This document shows, in pieces, positions 18,628 through 27,405 of a DNA stretch of 64,000 nucleotides (the stretch's first letter is position 1; each line of letters opens with the position of its first letter). Position numbers and translations under genes: made by a program. The stretch spans positions 496,001 through 560,000 of the forward strand of contig CAVYZF010000009.1 in NCBI GenBank assembly GCA_963772955.1, read 5' to 3'. The DNA is from Gp6-AA40 sp963772955 (GTDB lineage Bacteria > Acidobacteriota > Vicinamibacteria > Vicinamibacterales > UBA2999). The notes under the pieces were generated by a model, which was given only the letters and a program-made list of their open reading frames with translations, made no database searches and was not told the DNA's origin.

Positions 18628-19731
18628 TCAGCCGGAGCGGCCTGCGCCAAACACCCTCTCCAGCTCGAAGGGCGTCGTCACCTCGAGCTGATCGTAACGA
18701 CACTCAGCGGGTGCCTTCTCAAATCGCCAGCGCAGAAAGATCGCGGCATGGCGAAAGCGATCGCCCTGCATGTGATCGTATTTGACCTCGCACACGCGCT
18801 CGATTCGCAGCGGTTCCCACGAGAGATCCTTGCCGGCACTCCAGCGGCTCTGTCCGCCGGGCATTCGGGTTCCGTCGCCCATTGCGTCAGCCCACTCGCG
18901 CCACGGATGCTGGTCGAGTGCGCGCTCGCGAAGCGGCTCGAGCTCGCTCGCCAGAGCGCGACGCCTGTCCATGTTGAATGCGGACGTGACACCGACGTGA
19001 TGTAGTCGGCCGCGATCGTCGTACAGCCCCAGAAGCAACGATCCGATCAACGTCCCCGGTCCGTTCTTGTGCCAGCGAAACCCGGCAACCACGCAGTCTG
19101 CGGTGCGCGCGTGCTTCACTTTGAACATCGCGCGTTTGCCTGGCTCGTAGGTTCCGTTCTCCGGCTTGGCCATCACTCCATCGAGGCCGGCCCCCTCGAA
19201 TCTCGAAAGCCAGTCAGCCGCTTCTACACGGTCGCGCGTCATCGGAGTCACATGAATAGGTGAGGCAACGTTTGCGAGCGCGCGCTCGAGTAATGTCCTT
19301 CGTTCGCTTTGCGGCTTGTCCCTGACATCCCGTCCGTCAAGCGCGAGCACATCAAATGCGACAAATGCCGAAGGTATGTCCTTTGCCAGCTTAGCCACAC
19401 GAGACGCGGCGGGATGAAGCCTGAGCTGCAGCGCGTCGAAGTCAAGCCCATGTGTCGTGGGAATGACGATCTCACCGTCGACCACGCAGTCAATAGGCAG
19501 GTTGTTGAGCAGCGCTTCCCGAAGTTCCGGGAAGTAGCGATCGAGCGGCCGCAGGTCGCGGCTTTGAATGAACAGATCGGACTGATGGCGGAAAACGATC
19601 GCGCGAAACCCGTCCCACTTCGGCTCGTACAGAAACCCTCCGCCTTCCGGAAGCGCCTCCGCCAGCTTCGCCAGCATGGGTTCAACTGGCCTGGCGATCG
19701 CGAACGTCGGCTCCGTCCTCGTCTCGTCCAT
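18628..19731 (-). CDS. ATP-dependent DNA ligase, LigC type
   Basis: A 367-residue stand-alone ATP-dependent ligase, intact. Adenylation domain motifs are present: I with the reactive Lys in YEPKWDGFRA, III with VVDGEIVIP, IIIa in FVAFDVLALDGRDV, IV in LDGVMAKPENGTYEPG, and V in KRAMFKVKHART. The OB-fold follows (ADCVVAGFRWHK; VGVTSAFN; CEVKYDHMQGDRFRH). It has no polymerase or phosphoesterase domain. Mycobacterial LigC acts as a back-up ligase in NHEJ and excision repair. It is distinct in sequence from the LigD-type ligase at 339-1251. Start ATG 19731. Confidence 0.92.
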   Translation of the reverse strand: MDETRTEPTFAIARPVEPMLAKLAEALPEGGGFLYEPKWDGFRAIVFRHQSDLFIQSRDLRPLDRYFPELREALLNNLPIDCVVDGEIVIPTTHGLDFDALQLRLHPAASRVAKLAKDIPSAFVAFDVLALDGRDVRDKPQSERRTLLERALANVASPIHVTPMTRDRVEAADWLSRFEGAGLDGVMAKPENGTYEPGKRAMFKVKHARTADCVVAGFRWHKNGPGTLIGSLLLGLYDDRGRLHHVGVTSAFNMDRRRALASELEPLRERALDQHPWREWADAMGDGTRMPGGQSRWSAGKDLSWEPLRIERVCEVKYDHMQGDRFRHAAIFLRWRFEKAPAECRYDQLEVTTPFELERVFGAGRSG

Positions 19732-19823
19732 GGAAACGGTTGTATCAAAGACGACGATGGCGTTGTCACGAATTCTTCATCGCCAGGTACTGATTTCGCC
19801 ACGTCTCAGTCGTAAGACCGCTC

Positions 19824-20940
19824 ATGAAACGGTTCGTACTCATTCTCGTTCTCGTCGTGACCTCGCAGGTCCTCTGGGCGCAATCTCGATCATCGGAAAA
19901 CGTGATTCAACGAGGGGGCGCGCCCGAACCTGACTTCGCTGCTCGTGGGACTCGTTCCCGCAGAACCACTCGAACTGACCGGCGCCGTCGACAGCAACAG
20001 TCCTGCGGTCTGGGATCTCGTTGGCGGACAGCCGACGATGGTCGTCTTGACCTCTTTCGGCGGCCGTACGAGTCGTGCCCTTGGAAATCTGGACGCGCTG
20101 ACGCCTCCAATGCCGGTCCGGCTGCGTCCGTGGCCAGGTGGTGGGGTGTGGTTCGAGGCCATCGTCGCGGCGCCGGACGGGACCTGGTATGGCTACTATC
20201 ACAACGAACGCGTGGCGACCACTTGCGGTGACTCGACGACCAAAGTGGTGCCGCGTATTGGTGCCGCGCGGTCGAAAGACCGCGGAGCCACGTGGCTCGA
20301 CCTCGGGGTGATCCTCGAAGCGCCGGAGACCACGCTCGTGTGCAACACGAACAACCACTACTTTGCCGGCGGTGTTGGCGATCTGTCCGTCGCCCTCGAT
20401 CGCAACGGCCAGTTCCTCTATCTGTTCTTCTCGCAGTACGGGCGCGCAGTGGCCGACCAGGGTGTGGCAATCGCACGAATGGTCTGGGCCAACCGGGACA
20501 AGCCGAGCGGCACGCTGGATGTGTGGAGCGATGGCGTGTGGCTGCCGTTACACGGATCGAAAGTAGCCGACGCGACGCCGATCTTCCCGACGACCCGTCT
20601 CTGGCACGACGCCGACAACGAAGTCGACGCCTATTGGGGCCCGACAGTCCACTGGAACGAATATCTCGAGCGCTACGTGATGCTCCTCAACCGCGCATCC
20701 GACGAGCATTTCGATCAGGACGGGATCTACGTGTCGATGAGCGCCAGTCTCGACGAGCCATCCTGGTCCGCGCCGACGAAGATCCTGGACGGGGGCCAGT
20801 GGTATCCGCAGGTCATCGGTCTCGAGGCGGGCGCCGGCACCGACAAGCTCGCCGGGCAGCAGGCGCGCTTTTTCATGAGCGGGCGCTCGGCGTACATCAT
20901 CCGATTCAATCGGCCTGATGGCGTGACGGGCACCCGCTAG
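19824..20940 (+). CDS. secreted Asp-box beta-propeller protein (glycosidase-like), one frameshift
   Basis: A signal peptide (MKRFVLILVLVVTSQVLWAQ) is followed by a propeller of about 350 residues. SKDRGATWLDLG is an Asp-box (SxDxGxTW), and the repeated blade ends plus GVGDLSVALDRNGQFLYLFF and DGIYVSMSASLDEPSWS resemble sialidase/GH43-like or DUF4185 propellers. No catalytic triad can be assigned confidently, so enzymatic activity is unproven. The frame changes near 19915 in a run of five G, joining NLTSLLVGLVPAEP, a good example of a homopolymer indel. The stop is 6 bases from that of the convergent sigma-fusion gene. Confidence 0.72.
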
Positions 20941-20946
20941 CACGGT

Positions 20947-22203
20947 TCACGCGACGCTCGCGACGTCGAGCTTTCGAATGTCGTCGATCCCGTATCGCAG
21001 CATCGCGAGCCGTTCGAGGCCGTAGCCGATCCCGATCGCCGTGTGTCGCCTCGGATTGCCACCGAGGTGACTCACGATGCGATCGGTGAACACACCCCAC
21101 GCGAGCACTTCGGACCAGTGCCCCTCGGTCTCGACCTCGAGCTCCCACGCCTGGCTGCACATCGCGTACTGCGTCGGCACGATCTTCACGGTGCGGCCGG
21201 GCAATACGCGATCGACCGACTGGAGCACGCGCGCCGTCGCCTGCCATGGGTTGAGACGATCGCGATCGTCGAGCCACAGCACTTCTGCCTGATGGAACGC
21301 TTCGAGGTGCTCGCTCACCTGGCACAGGCGATACGCCTTTCCAGATGCGAAGAGCTGCAGTGGCTCGCCCGCATAGCGCACGGTCAGGAGAATCGGCAGC
21401 GTCAGGTCGTAGCGAAGGATACGGCCGTCGTCGATGCGGTGAAGCTCGGTTGGCTCGACATACATCGCGTCGTTGGCGATCGTCTTACGCGCTTCAGCCA
21501 GGTCGACGACCTCGGGGAGTGGCTGCTCCTTGAAATCAGGGAACACCTGTCGCAGGTCATCAAGAATCCGGCCCACCGGATTCTCGGGAAGGTCCGTCAA
21601 CTGCGGCCGCGCAAGCAACTCGACGACCTTCGCGGGAAGGTCCTCCCTGATGTCTTCTTCGCGAATGCCACGCTGTTCTGCCATCTCAATCTCCTTGCGC
21701 AACCTGTCTCTGATGCGCTGAAGGCGCTTGCGCATCGCAGCCTCCTCCACGCCGGCACTGTGTGCGAGGCGGGCGACGCTCCAGCCCCCGTGATAGCGCC
21801 TGTCGCACAACTGACGTTCCTCGGGAGCGAGCGTCAGCAGCGCGGCCGCAAGCCGATGCCGCTGCAGCTCCGACCATCGCGTCTCTGCCTCATCCAGCAC
21901 CGGCACTTCCGGCACATCGTCCAGCCGGAGCAGTGTCAGACGCGTGGCGCGCTTCATGTTCAGCGCCACTGTGATCACGATCCGCCGAAGCCATCCGGGG
22001 AACGCCGCTGGTTCCTGCAGATCGGAGAGCCGGCGAAAGGCTCTCAGATAGGCCTGTTGAACGGCATCCTGCGCGACGGTCCGGTCGCGCAGCACGCCCA
22101 GGGCGACGCCGTAGGCCATGGTCTGTGTGGCCTTTACGAGTCGGCCGCAGGCTTCGACGTCACCCGCCTGAGCTGCTACGACGAGATGGTTGAGGGACTC
22201 CAT
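20947..22203 (-). CDS. ECF-type sigma factor fused to a PheRS-alpha-like class II aminoacyl-tRNA synthetase core
   Basis: One uninterrupted 418-codon frame. Residues 1-85 are sigma region 2 (AQDAVQQAYLRAF at 45-57, FPGWLRRIVITVALN at 68-82) and 110-172 are sigma region 4 (APEERQLCDRRYHGG, then RKRLQRIRDRLRKEI as recognition helix). After a charged linker, residues 207-418 read like the catalytic core of phenylalanyl-tRNA synthetase alpha: ENPVGRILDDL, a motif-1 region RILRYDLTLP, motif 2 with GKAYR, His299 and FHQxE (303-307), and motif 3 GIGYGLERLAMLRYGIDDIR (391-410). The tRNA-binding coiled coil of PheS is missing. The sigma part would bind core RNA polymerase; the synthetase part could sense an amino acid, ATP or tRNA (inference). 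An internal ATG in the linker could also yield the synthetase part alone. Confidence 0.9.
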   Translation of the reverse strand: MESLNHLVVAAQAGDVEACGRLVKATQTMAYGVALGVLRDRTVAQDAVQQAYLRAFRRLSDLQEPAAFPGWLRRIVITVALNMKRATRLTLLRLDDVPEVPVLDEAETRWSELQRHRLAAALLTLAPEERQLCDRRYHGGWSVARLAHSAGVEEAAMRKRLQRIRDRLRKEIEMAEQRGIREEDIREDLPAKVVELLARPQLTDLPENPVGRILDDLRQVFPDFKEQPLPEVVDLAEARKTIANDAMYVEPTELHRIDDGRILRYDLTLPILLTVRYAGEPLQLFASGKAYRLCQVSEHLEAFHQAEVLWLDDRDRLNPWQATARVLQSVDRVLPGRTVKIVPTQYAMCSQAWELEVETEGHWSEVLAWGVFTDRIVSHLGGNPRRHTAIGIGYGLERLAMLRYGIDDIRKLDVASVA

Positions 22204-22278
22204 TTGCCGTCACTTACTGAAAGGACAGTGTGAGAGGAAAAATGTGACAGTAATATTGATGACGAGGTCAGCACCAGA

Positions 22279-22488
22279 ATGGGTTTCTGTGAGCATTGTG
22301 CAGGGCAGCGATTCGATCGCGCGCAAGTCCTTCGAGCGTTGAGGGCCGCCAGGCGAACACTGCCGAAGCGGGGGCGATCCAGCCAGGCCGATGAGGCACT
22401 GGTGGCGGCGATTCAGGCCGTGCGTTCGCTCGAAATTCCCCACATCGAATACTTCGACGAAGTCACCGGAGACGAGGTCCTGCACTAA
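22279..22488 (+). CDS. small hypothetical protein with CxxC motif (69 aa)
   Basis: ATG 22279 opens MGFCEHCAGQRFDRAQVLRA, a short CxxC near the N-terminus followed by a helical, charged body and the acidic end EYFDEVTGDEVLH. The gene diverges from the sigma-fusion gene, 75 bases away, with an A/T-rich stretch between them that would suit two promoters. No strong ribosome binding site is seen. It may be a zinc-ribbon fragment or a chance ORF; composition favours a real gene. It overlaps the stop of the hydrolase gene by four bases. Confidence 0.45.
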   Translation: MGFCEHCAGQRFDRAQVLRALRAARRTLPKRGRSSQADEALVAAIQAVRSLEIPHIEYFDEVTGDEVLH

Positions 22489-23822
22489 CCAGCGCGTCCG
22501 CGCGCGCGTTCGCACGTCTGCTTCGCCTCGTTGCGACGGTCTCGCATCTGCAGCAGCATCCCCGTCGTCCACCCGAACAGGGTGAACCAGGCCATCCCGT
22601 TCTGGACTCGGAGACCAAGCGTTTCGGCTCCGAACCATCGGAACGGCCACGCGACGAGCCACGCCGGAATCAAGACGACGGCGATGACAAACGCCAGGCC
22701 GAGCACGATTGCTGCGAGAGCTGACAGAGGCCCAAGAAGGTTTTCTCCCCAAGACAATGTCACGTCTTTCAGGCGCTCGAGCGGCTTCAGCCGCGGCGTC
22801 GCCGGGTCGCCGAAGAGCGCTCCCGTGAGCACGCTCAGGAATTCCGGAGATCGCTCATAGACCACGTGAGAGCGCAGCAGCCCGCCTCCTCCAGTGAGGC
22901 GAATGTTACGAAGCGCACAAAACGCAGCGAACCTCCTGAGATCGCCCGAGACGCGATCGGCTCGATGATGAAAGTTGATCCATGTGAAGTCTGGATCTGT
23001 GGAAGGCTGTGTCGCGCGAACGGTCCACGGCCAGAAGAAGCGGATCTTCTCGAGCGGACTGCCGATCGTGAAGAAGCGCTTCGGGGCAGGCGCAGCCGCG
23101 CCCTGCGGAAGTGCCCAACCCACTCAAGGCGTGAAACGCGACGACCGTCCCAAGACTGTGGGCGAGCACATGGATCTCGTCGCATCCATCCTCTGCGCTC
23201 GCGCCATCTGCGTGTGAAAACGTGCGAGGATCTCGAACGCCGGGCCGTTGCCCGCGACGATCGATCCCATGTAGTTCGGGATGTCGGCGACGACAGAATC
23301 CAGCACCTCGTCGATGAGCGTGGGCGTGTCCGCCGTGAAGCTGGCGGTCGCCCTGGAACGTTCGACGAGCGAGAGCTTCTGTGCTCGCAACTGCTTCTCG
23401 AACGCCTCACGTCGCGGCTGATCGACGATCTGCGCGAAGAATCGCGCACCGAGATACAGAAGGTAGCCTGCGGGCACGAGTGGGACGAGCGTGCACACGC
23501 GCCACCACACGAGTGCGGTGGAGTACTCCGGCGAAGGCAGCAGTCCGAGTCGGCGGCACCACGTCGGATGCCAGACCAGAGTGTTGGGAATGCGCCAGGT
23601 GAATGTCCCGCGCGACTTCTCTGCGGAGAGGACGTCGGCCCAGTACACCTCATAGAGCCGGACTGTCTGCCCGTTCGCAGTCACGGCAACCGCGTGGTTG
23701 TCGGCATCGCGCTGGACATCCAAGGCTTCGCCGTACGCGGCCTTCAGTCCCACCAGCAGCTTCTCAGTGGTCTGGCCGCGGCGTTGCTCGCCGATGCCGT
23801 GGACGATCAGGAGTCCAATCAT
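22485..23822 (-). CDS. membrane-associated alpha/beta-hydrolase-like protein, two frameshifts
   Basis: A protein of about 445 residues once bridged. It begins MIGLLIVHGIGEQRRGQ (the oxyanion-loop HGIG common to lipase-like hydrolases), has a TM segment in CTLVPLVPAGYLLYLGARFF, the nucleophile elbow VLAHSLGTVVAFHALSG (AHSLGT = GXSXG variant), then FTIGSPLEKIRFFWP, and two C-terminal TM helices (LSALAAIVLGLAFVIAVVL; ALAWLVAWPFRWFG-type region). Shifts near 23165 and 23095 disrupt the elbow region only. Substrate unknown. ATG 23822 starts the conserved part; ATG 23867 would add 15 residues. Confidence 0.68.
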
Positions 23823-23888
23823 CGCGATGGACACTGTCGCCAAATCGAGGCGACACGTCAACATCGGTCGGTCGGGCACAATAGACGG

Positions 23889-24405
23889 ATGCCAGAGGCA
23901 TTTCAGGTTCGCAGGGCGGTCGCCGACGACGCCGAGGGAATTGCGAGGTGATGCACGCCGTGGTCGCCGAACGCGTGCATTCGGCAATCGATCGCGCCTG
24001 GACGGCGGACGAGGAGCGCCGTTACCTCGAGTCGCTGTCCAGTCGCGAGGCTTTCCACGTCGCGATCGCGAGCTCAGGGCAGATCGTGGGCTGTCAGAGC
24101 CTGGAGCTGTACTCGACGGTCCTGACGACCATGTCGCACGTCGCGCAGGTCGGCACGTTCGTGCTCCCCTCGTGGCGCGGGCAAGGAGTCGGGCCCGCGC
24201 TCTTCGAGCTCACGCGGCGTTTTGCGGTGTCCGAAGGCTATCGCAAGGCGGTGATCACTGTGCGCGGCTCCAACGCCTCCGGCGCTGTCGTTCTATCGGA
24301 GACTGGGATTTCGTCGAGTGTGGCCGTCTGAGCAAGCAGGTCGTGATCGATGGAGTCGAAGACGACGAGGTGTTGTTGGAGATGTTTCTGGATCGGCGAA
24401 TCTAG
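23889..24405 (+). CDS. GNAT family N-acetyltransferase, frameshifted
   Basis: Begins MPEAFQVRRAVADDAEGIAR, the classic GNAT beta1-alpha1 start; after a frame change near 23948 it continues MHAVVAERVHSAI and reaches the acetyl-CoA-binding motif A in VGTFVLPSWRGQGVGPALF (R/QxxGxG). A further change near 24290-24320 gives the usual C-terminal fold and ends LLEMFLDRRI. Bridged length is about 172 residues, right for one domain. The substrate cannot be predicted. It diverges from the hydrolase gene. Confidence 0.75.
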
Positions 24406-24428
24406 CGTCGGACCGTGTTGACACCGTT

Positions 24429-25347
24429 TTACTCTGCTTCATCGCGCCAGACTGTGACGCGTCGAAGAAATTCTTCGTCGTCGATCTCGCGGCAGAGCGT
24501 CGTCAATTCGTCGCGTCGTGCGCCGCGCCATTGCAGATCTTCGAGTTGCTCCGCTGAGCGGCACGTCGACTCGCAGCGTCGCGAGATGGCGATAGAGATA
24601 CGCATCATCCCGATGCTCGCGAAGGCTCGCTGCCAGCGCCGCAGCTCCCCGCACGCTGACTCGCCATTCCGACTCGCGATCGGGAATCGATTCGACATGC
24701 CCGTAGTGCGCGAGCAGGGCAGAAGCCGACTTGGCTCCCCAGCGAGGTACGCCTGGATAACCATCCGCGGCATCGCCCACGAGCGCGAGCCAGTCCGGGA
24801 TCGAGGCGGGCGGCACGCCAAACTTCTCGATCACGCCGGCCACATTCATGAAACGGCGCTGACGACGATCGAGGCACACGACTTGATCGTCGCGAACGCA
24901 CTGTGCCATGTCCTTGTCAGGCGTGCAGAGCACGACCTGCTCGACGCCAGGAGCATCTCGCCATCGCTCCGCCGCCGCGGCGATCGCATCGTCCGCCTCG
25001 AACTCGACCATCGGCCAGACGACGATGCCGAGCGCGTGCGCCGCACGCTCGGCGAGCGGGAACTGCGCCATGAGATCGTCGGGTACGCCGGCGCTTGTCT
25101 TGTAGCCTGCGAAGAGATCGTTGCGAAAGGACTCGATGACGTGATCGAAAGCGCAGGCGACGTGGGTCACACCGGGCTCGCGCAGCAGCGCGAAGAGCGA
25201 GCGGAGGATGCCGCGGGTTGCGCCGACCTCCGTGCCCGCTGCGGTCGTCGCCTTGGGCGCGCCGAAGTAGGAGCGGAACAGCTCGTAGGTGCCGTCAACC
25301 AGGTAAAGGCGACTGGCCTGGGCTGTGGTGCTCGAGTCGTTCGACAC
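24429..25347 (-). CDS. 5'-3' exonuclease (PolA N-domain-like, PIN + H3TH), one frameshift
   Basis: About 306 residues. The nuclease core shows LYLVDGTYELFRSYFG, THVACAFDHVIESFRND, a conserved acidic run VEFEADDAIAAAAERW, LCTPDKDMAQCV, and the helix-three-turn-helix region VPPASIPDWLALVGDAADGYP with GAKSASALLAHYG. These are the 5'-nuclease motifs of DNA polymerase I; stand-alone versions remove flaps or RNA primers. The frame changes near 24555 to recover the end ITTLCRE-type helix and RVTVWRDEAE. It is next to no polymerase gene. Start ATG 25347. Confidence 0.88.
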
Positions 25348-25413
25348 GAGTCAAGGATACAAGCCAGCCGGTGTATCCTGCGCTACACGGTTTCGAGGAA
25401 ACAGGGAGGGACC

Positions 25414-26383
25414 ATGTCAGTGCGAGTGCAGGTGTTCGGACTCTTGTTCTTCACGATGGTCTCGACCCTCGTGCACGCACAGGCGACACGCACCGTGCGG
25501 GACGGCGTCTACAGCAACGCGCAGGCCGCGCGCGGCGCCACCCTCTACGGCCAGCAGTGTGCGTCGTGCCACGGCGACAAGCTCGAAGGTGTGCAGGGTC
25601 CGCCACTGACGACCGATGTGTTCCTTGGCCGTTGGCAGGCGCAGCCGCTTTCTGATCTCGCCAACAAGATCCGCAACACGATGCCTGCTGGCAATCCGGG
25701 CAGTCTCACGCCACCAGCAAGCCGCCGATCTCGTTGCCCACATCCTCAAGGTCGGCAGTTTTCCTTCCGGAGCAACCGAGCTGGCGTCGGACGAGGCAGC
25801 GTTGAGCCGAATCGGCTGGCCGAAAGGGCTCGTCGCCGCTGCCGCGCCGACCGGACCCGGTCGCGTGTTTCCTCCGCTCGGCAACATGGCGCAGTTGATG
25901 CGCGGCATCTTCTTTCCGAATGCGAATCTGATCTTCACGGTGCAGACGCACGATCCCGCAGAGAAACCGCAACCGGTCGCTGGCGGAGGTCAGACGGGCG
26001 GCTTCTCGTTCGTCGAATGGGGAGCCGGGATCTATGGCGGATGGGAACTGGTCGACAACGCTGCGATCGCGCTCGCTGATGCGTCTCCGTTGATGCTCAC
26101 GCCAGGTATCCGATGCGAGAACGGCCGGCTGGCGCCGGTGACGGAGCCGGACTGGATCAAGTACACCGAGGAGATGATCGCGGTCGCGCGGAAGACCTAC
26201 CAGGCGTCGCAGTCGCGGAAGCAGGACGCTGTTTCAGAGGCGACCGGCGATCTGTCCGATGCGTGCGCGGCCTGCCACCAAGCCTATCGCGACGTTCGAG
26301 TCCGGGGTCGTGCGGCGCTGGACCCGACCGATCCGGCCAACAAGGCGAACCGGTGCCTGCCGCGATCGACCGCGCCGCGCTAG
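25414..26383 (+). CDS. secreted c-type cytochrome with C-terminal second haem motif, one frameshift
   Basis: Signal peptide (MSVRVQVFGLLFFTMV to about residue 24), then an N-terminal cytochrome c domain with CASCHGDKLEG and a probable Met axial ligand in RNTMPAG. A long second region begins NMAQLMRGIFFPNANLIF, a block shared with the cytochrome at 63390, and the C-terminus has a second haem motif, ACAACHQAYRDV, like that of cytochrome c-prime. The frame changes near 25720, restoring QQAADLVAHILKVG. A G-rich ribosome binding site (gggaggg) precedes ATG 25414. It probably accepts electrons from periplasmic dehydrogenases. Confidence 0.85.
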
Positions 26384-26733
26384 GGAGTGTTGTTAGGGCT
26401 GATCTCTAGCTACAGCCCTCCTCGTGCTCGCTGGTGCAATGGTGCTCTCGCAAGGTCGCCGGTTCACGCGCACGAAGTAGGTCAAACAGATCAAGATTCT
26501 GGCCCCGGCTTTTTTCCGTGAGTAGGGGAATATTTCCCTTCACAAACCGCCACTACCCGCTCTCCTTGCCGCAGTGAGTAGGATCGCGATGGCTCATATG
26601 CTGCATGGGCCTCTTTTATATGTTGCATGGTCTCTGTCCCCTCTGCGGCAAGTTGGGCCGTGTGGTGCATCTGATCACCTCTCAGAACAGGTGCGTTGAA
26701 TACTGAAACTCCATCGGCACAGAGGAGGTTTCC
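26384..26733. promoter_or_regulatory. 350-base intergenic region with direct repeats and a palindrome, upstream of a cytochrome gene
   Basis: No gene is supported here on either strand. The region holds two copies of atatgYtgcatgg, at 26596-26608 and 26618-26630, exactly 22 bases apart (two helical turns); two copies of gtgagtagg (about 26518 and 26574); and a hairpin-forming palindrome aggggaa-tat-ttccctt at 26524-26540. The sequence is less GC-rich than its surroundings. The spacing of the 13-base repeats suggests a regulator site for the cytochrome gene at 26734; an eroded mobile-element end is an alternative. Confidence 0.5.
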
Positions 26734-27195
26734 ATGGGGATGAAATGGCGCACGTATCTATTCGTAGGAGCAGTCGTGCTCCTCTCCAGTCCCGCAGCGC
26801 AAGGACAAGCGAGATCGTCAGTCGCCCAGACCCCAGTTCCGCAGGTCAGACTTGCGCCGTGTACTCCGATTCCGTCGGTTGAAGGCAGGGACAACTTTTC
26901 TGCTTATTGCGCGGTGTGCCACGGCGCAGACGCCAGAGGCGGTGGGCCTGCCGCGCCAGCAATGAAAGCCCCCGTCCCCGATCTCACGACGCTTGCTATG
27001 CGTAACGGCGGCAAGTTCGATCTCCCAGCCGTGGAGTACATCGTAAGGGGGACCGGCAAGATCGCCACACCAGCTCACGGCACGACCGATATGCCTATCT
27101 GGGGACAAGTGTTCTGTTCCACGGACCGAGCCGTAGGAGCCCTCCGGATGACAAACCTCGTGAAGTATCTCGAATCCATCCAGCGAGGGAAGTGA
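26734..27195 (+). CDS. secreted mono-haem c-type cytochrome
   Basis: A 153-residue exported cytochrome. Signal peptide MGMKWRTYLFVGAVVLLSS to about residue 25; haem attachment motif CAVCHGADARGGG; probable Met ligand in TTDMPIWGQVF; the C-terminal helix NLVKYLESIQ is the usual last helix of class I cytochromes c. An excellent ribosome binding site (gaggaggttt) precedes ATG 26734. It stands alone downstream of the repeat-bearing intergenic region and is intact. Confidence 0.92.
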   Translation: MGMKWRTYLFVGAVVLLSSPAAQGQARSSVAQTPVPQVRLAPCTPIPSVEGRDNFSAYCAVCHGADARGGGPAAPAMKAPVPDLTTLAMRNGGKFDLPAVEYIVRGTGKIATPAHGTTDMPIWGQVFCSTDRAVGALRMTNLVKYLESIQRGK

Positions 27196-27405
27196 AGGGC
27201 GGTGCTACTTGCGCGACATTACGCTCGATGTGTGCATTTGTCGCGCCAGGACGCGTGACATGACGTCTTGCGCGCTTGGCGACCGATTGCCGGCGGGTCT
27301 CGAGCTCCCAGATCTGCCACACGCGCATGCGCGGCTGGAAAGTCGAACAGTCTCCCAGGATGTCCGAGACCGCCGCGTCAGGCGGTTTCGTCTATCTTAG
27401 CGAGC

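Noticed and set aside
21043..22233. 396-codon plus-strand ORF
   Set aside because: It is antisense to the sigma/PheRS fusion, which has recognisable motifs throughout; no motif is seen in this frame.
26384..26733. complete insertion sequence
   Set aside because: No transposase fragment or paired terminal inverted repeats with a target duplication could be found; only short repeats are present.
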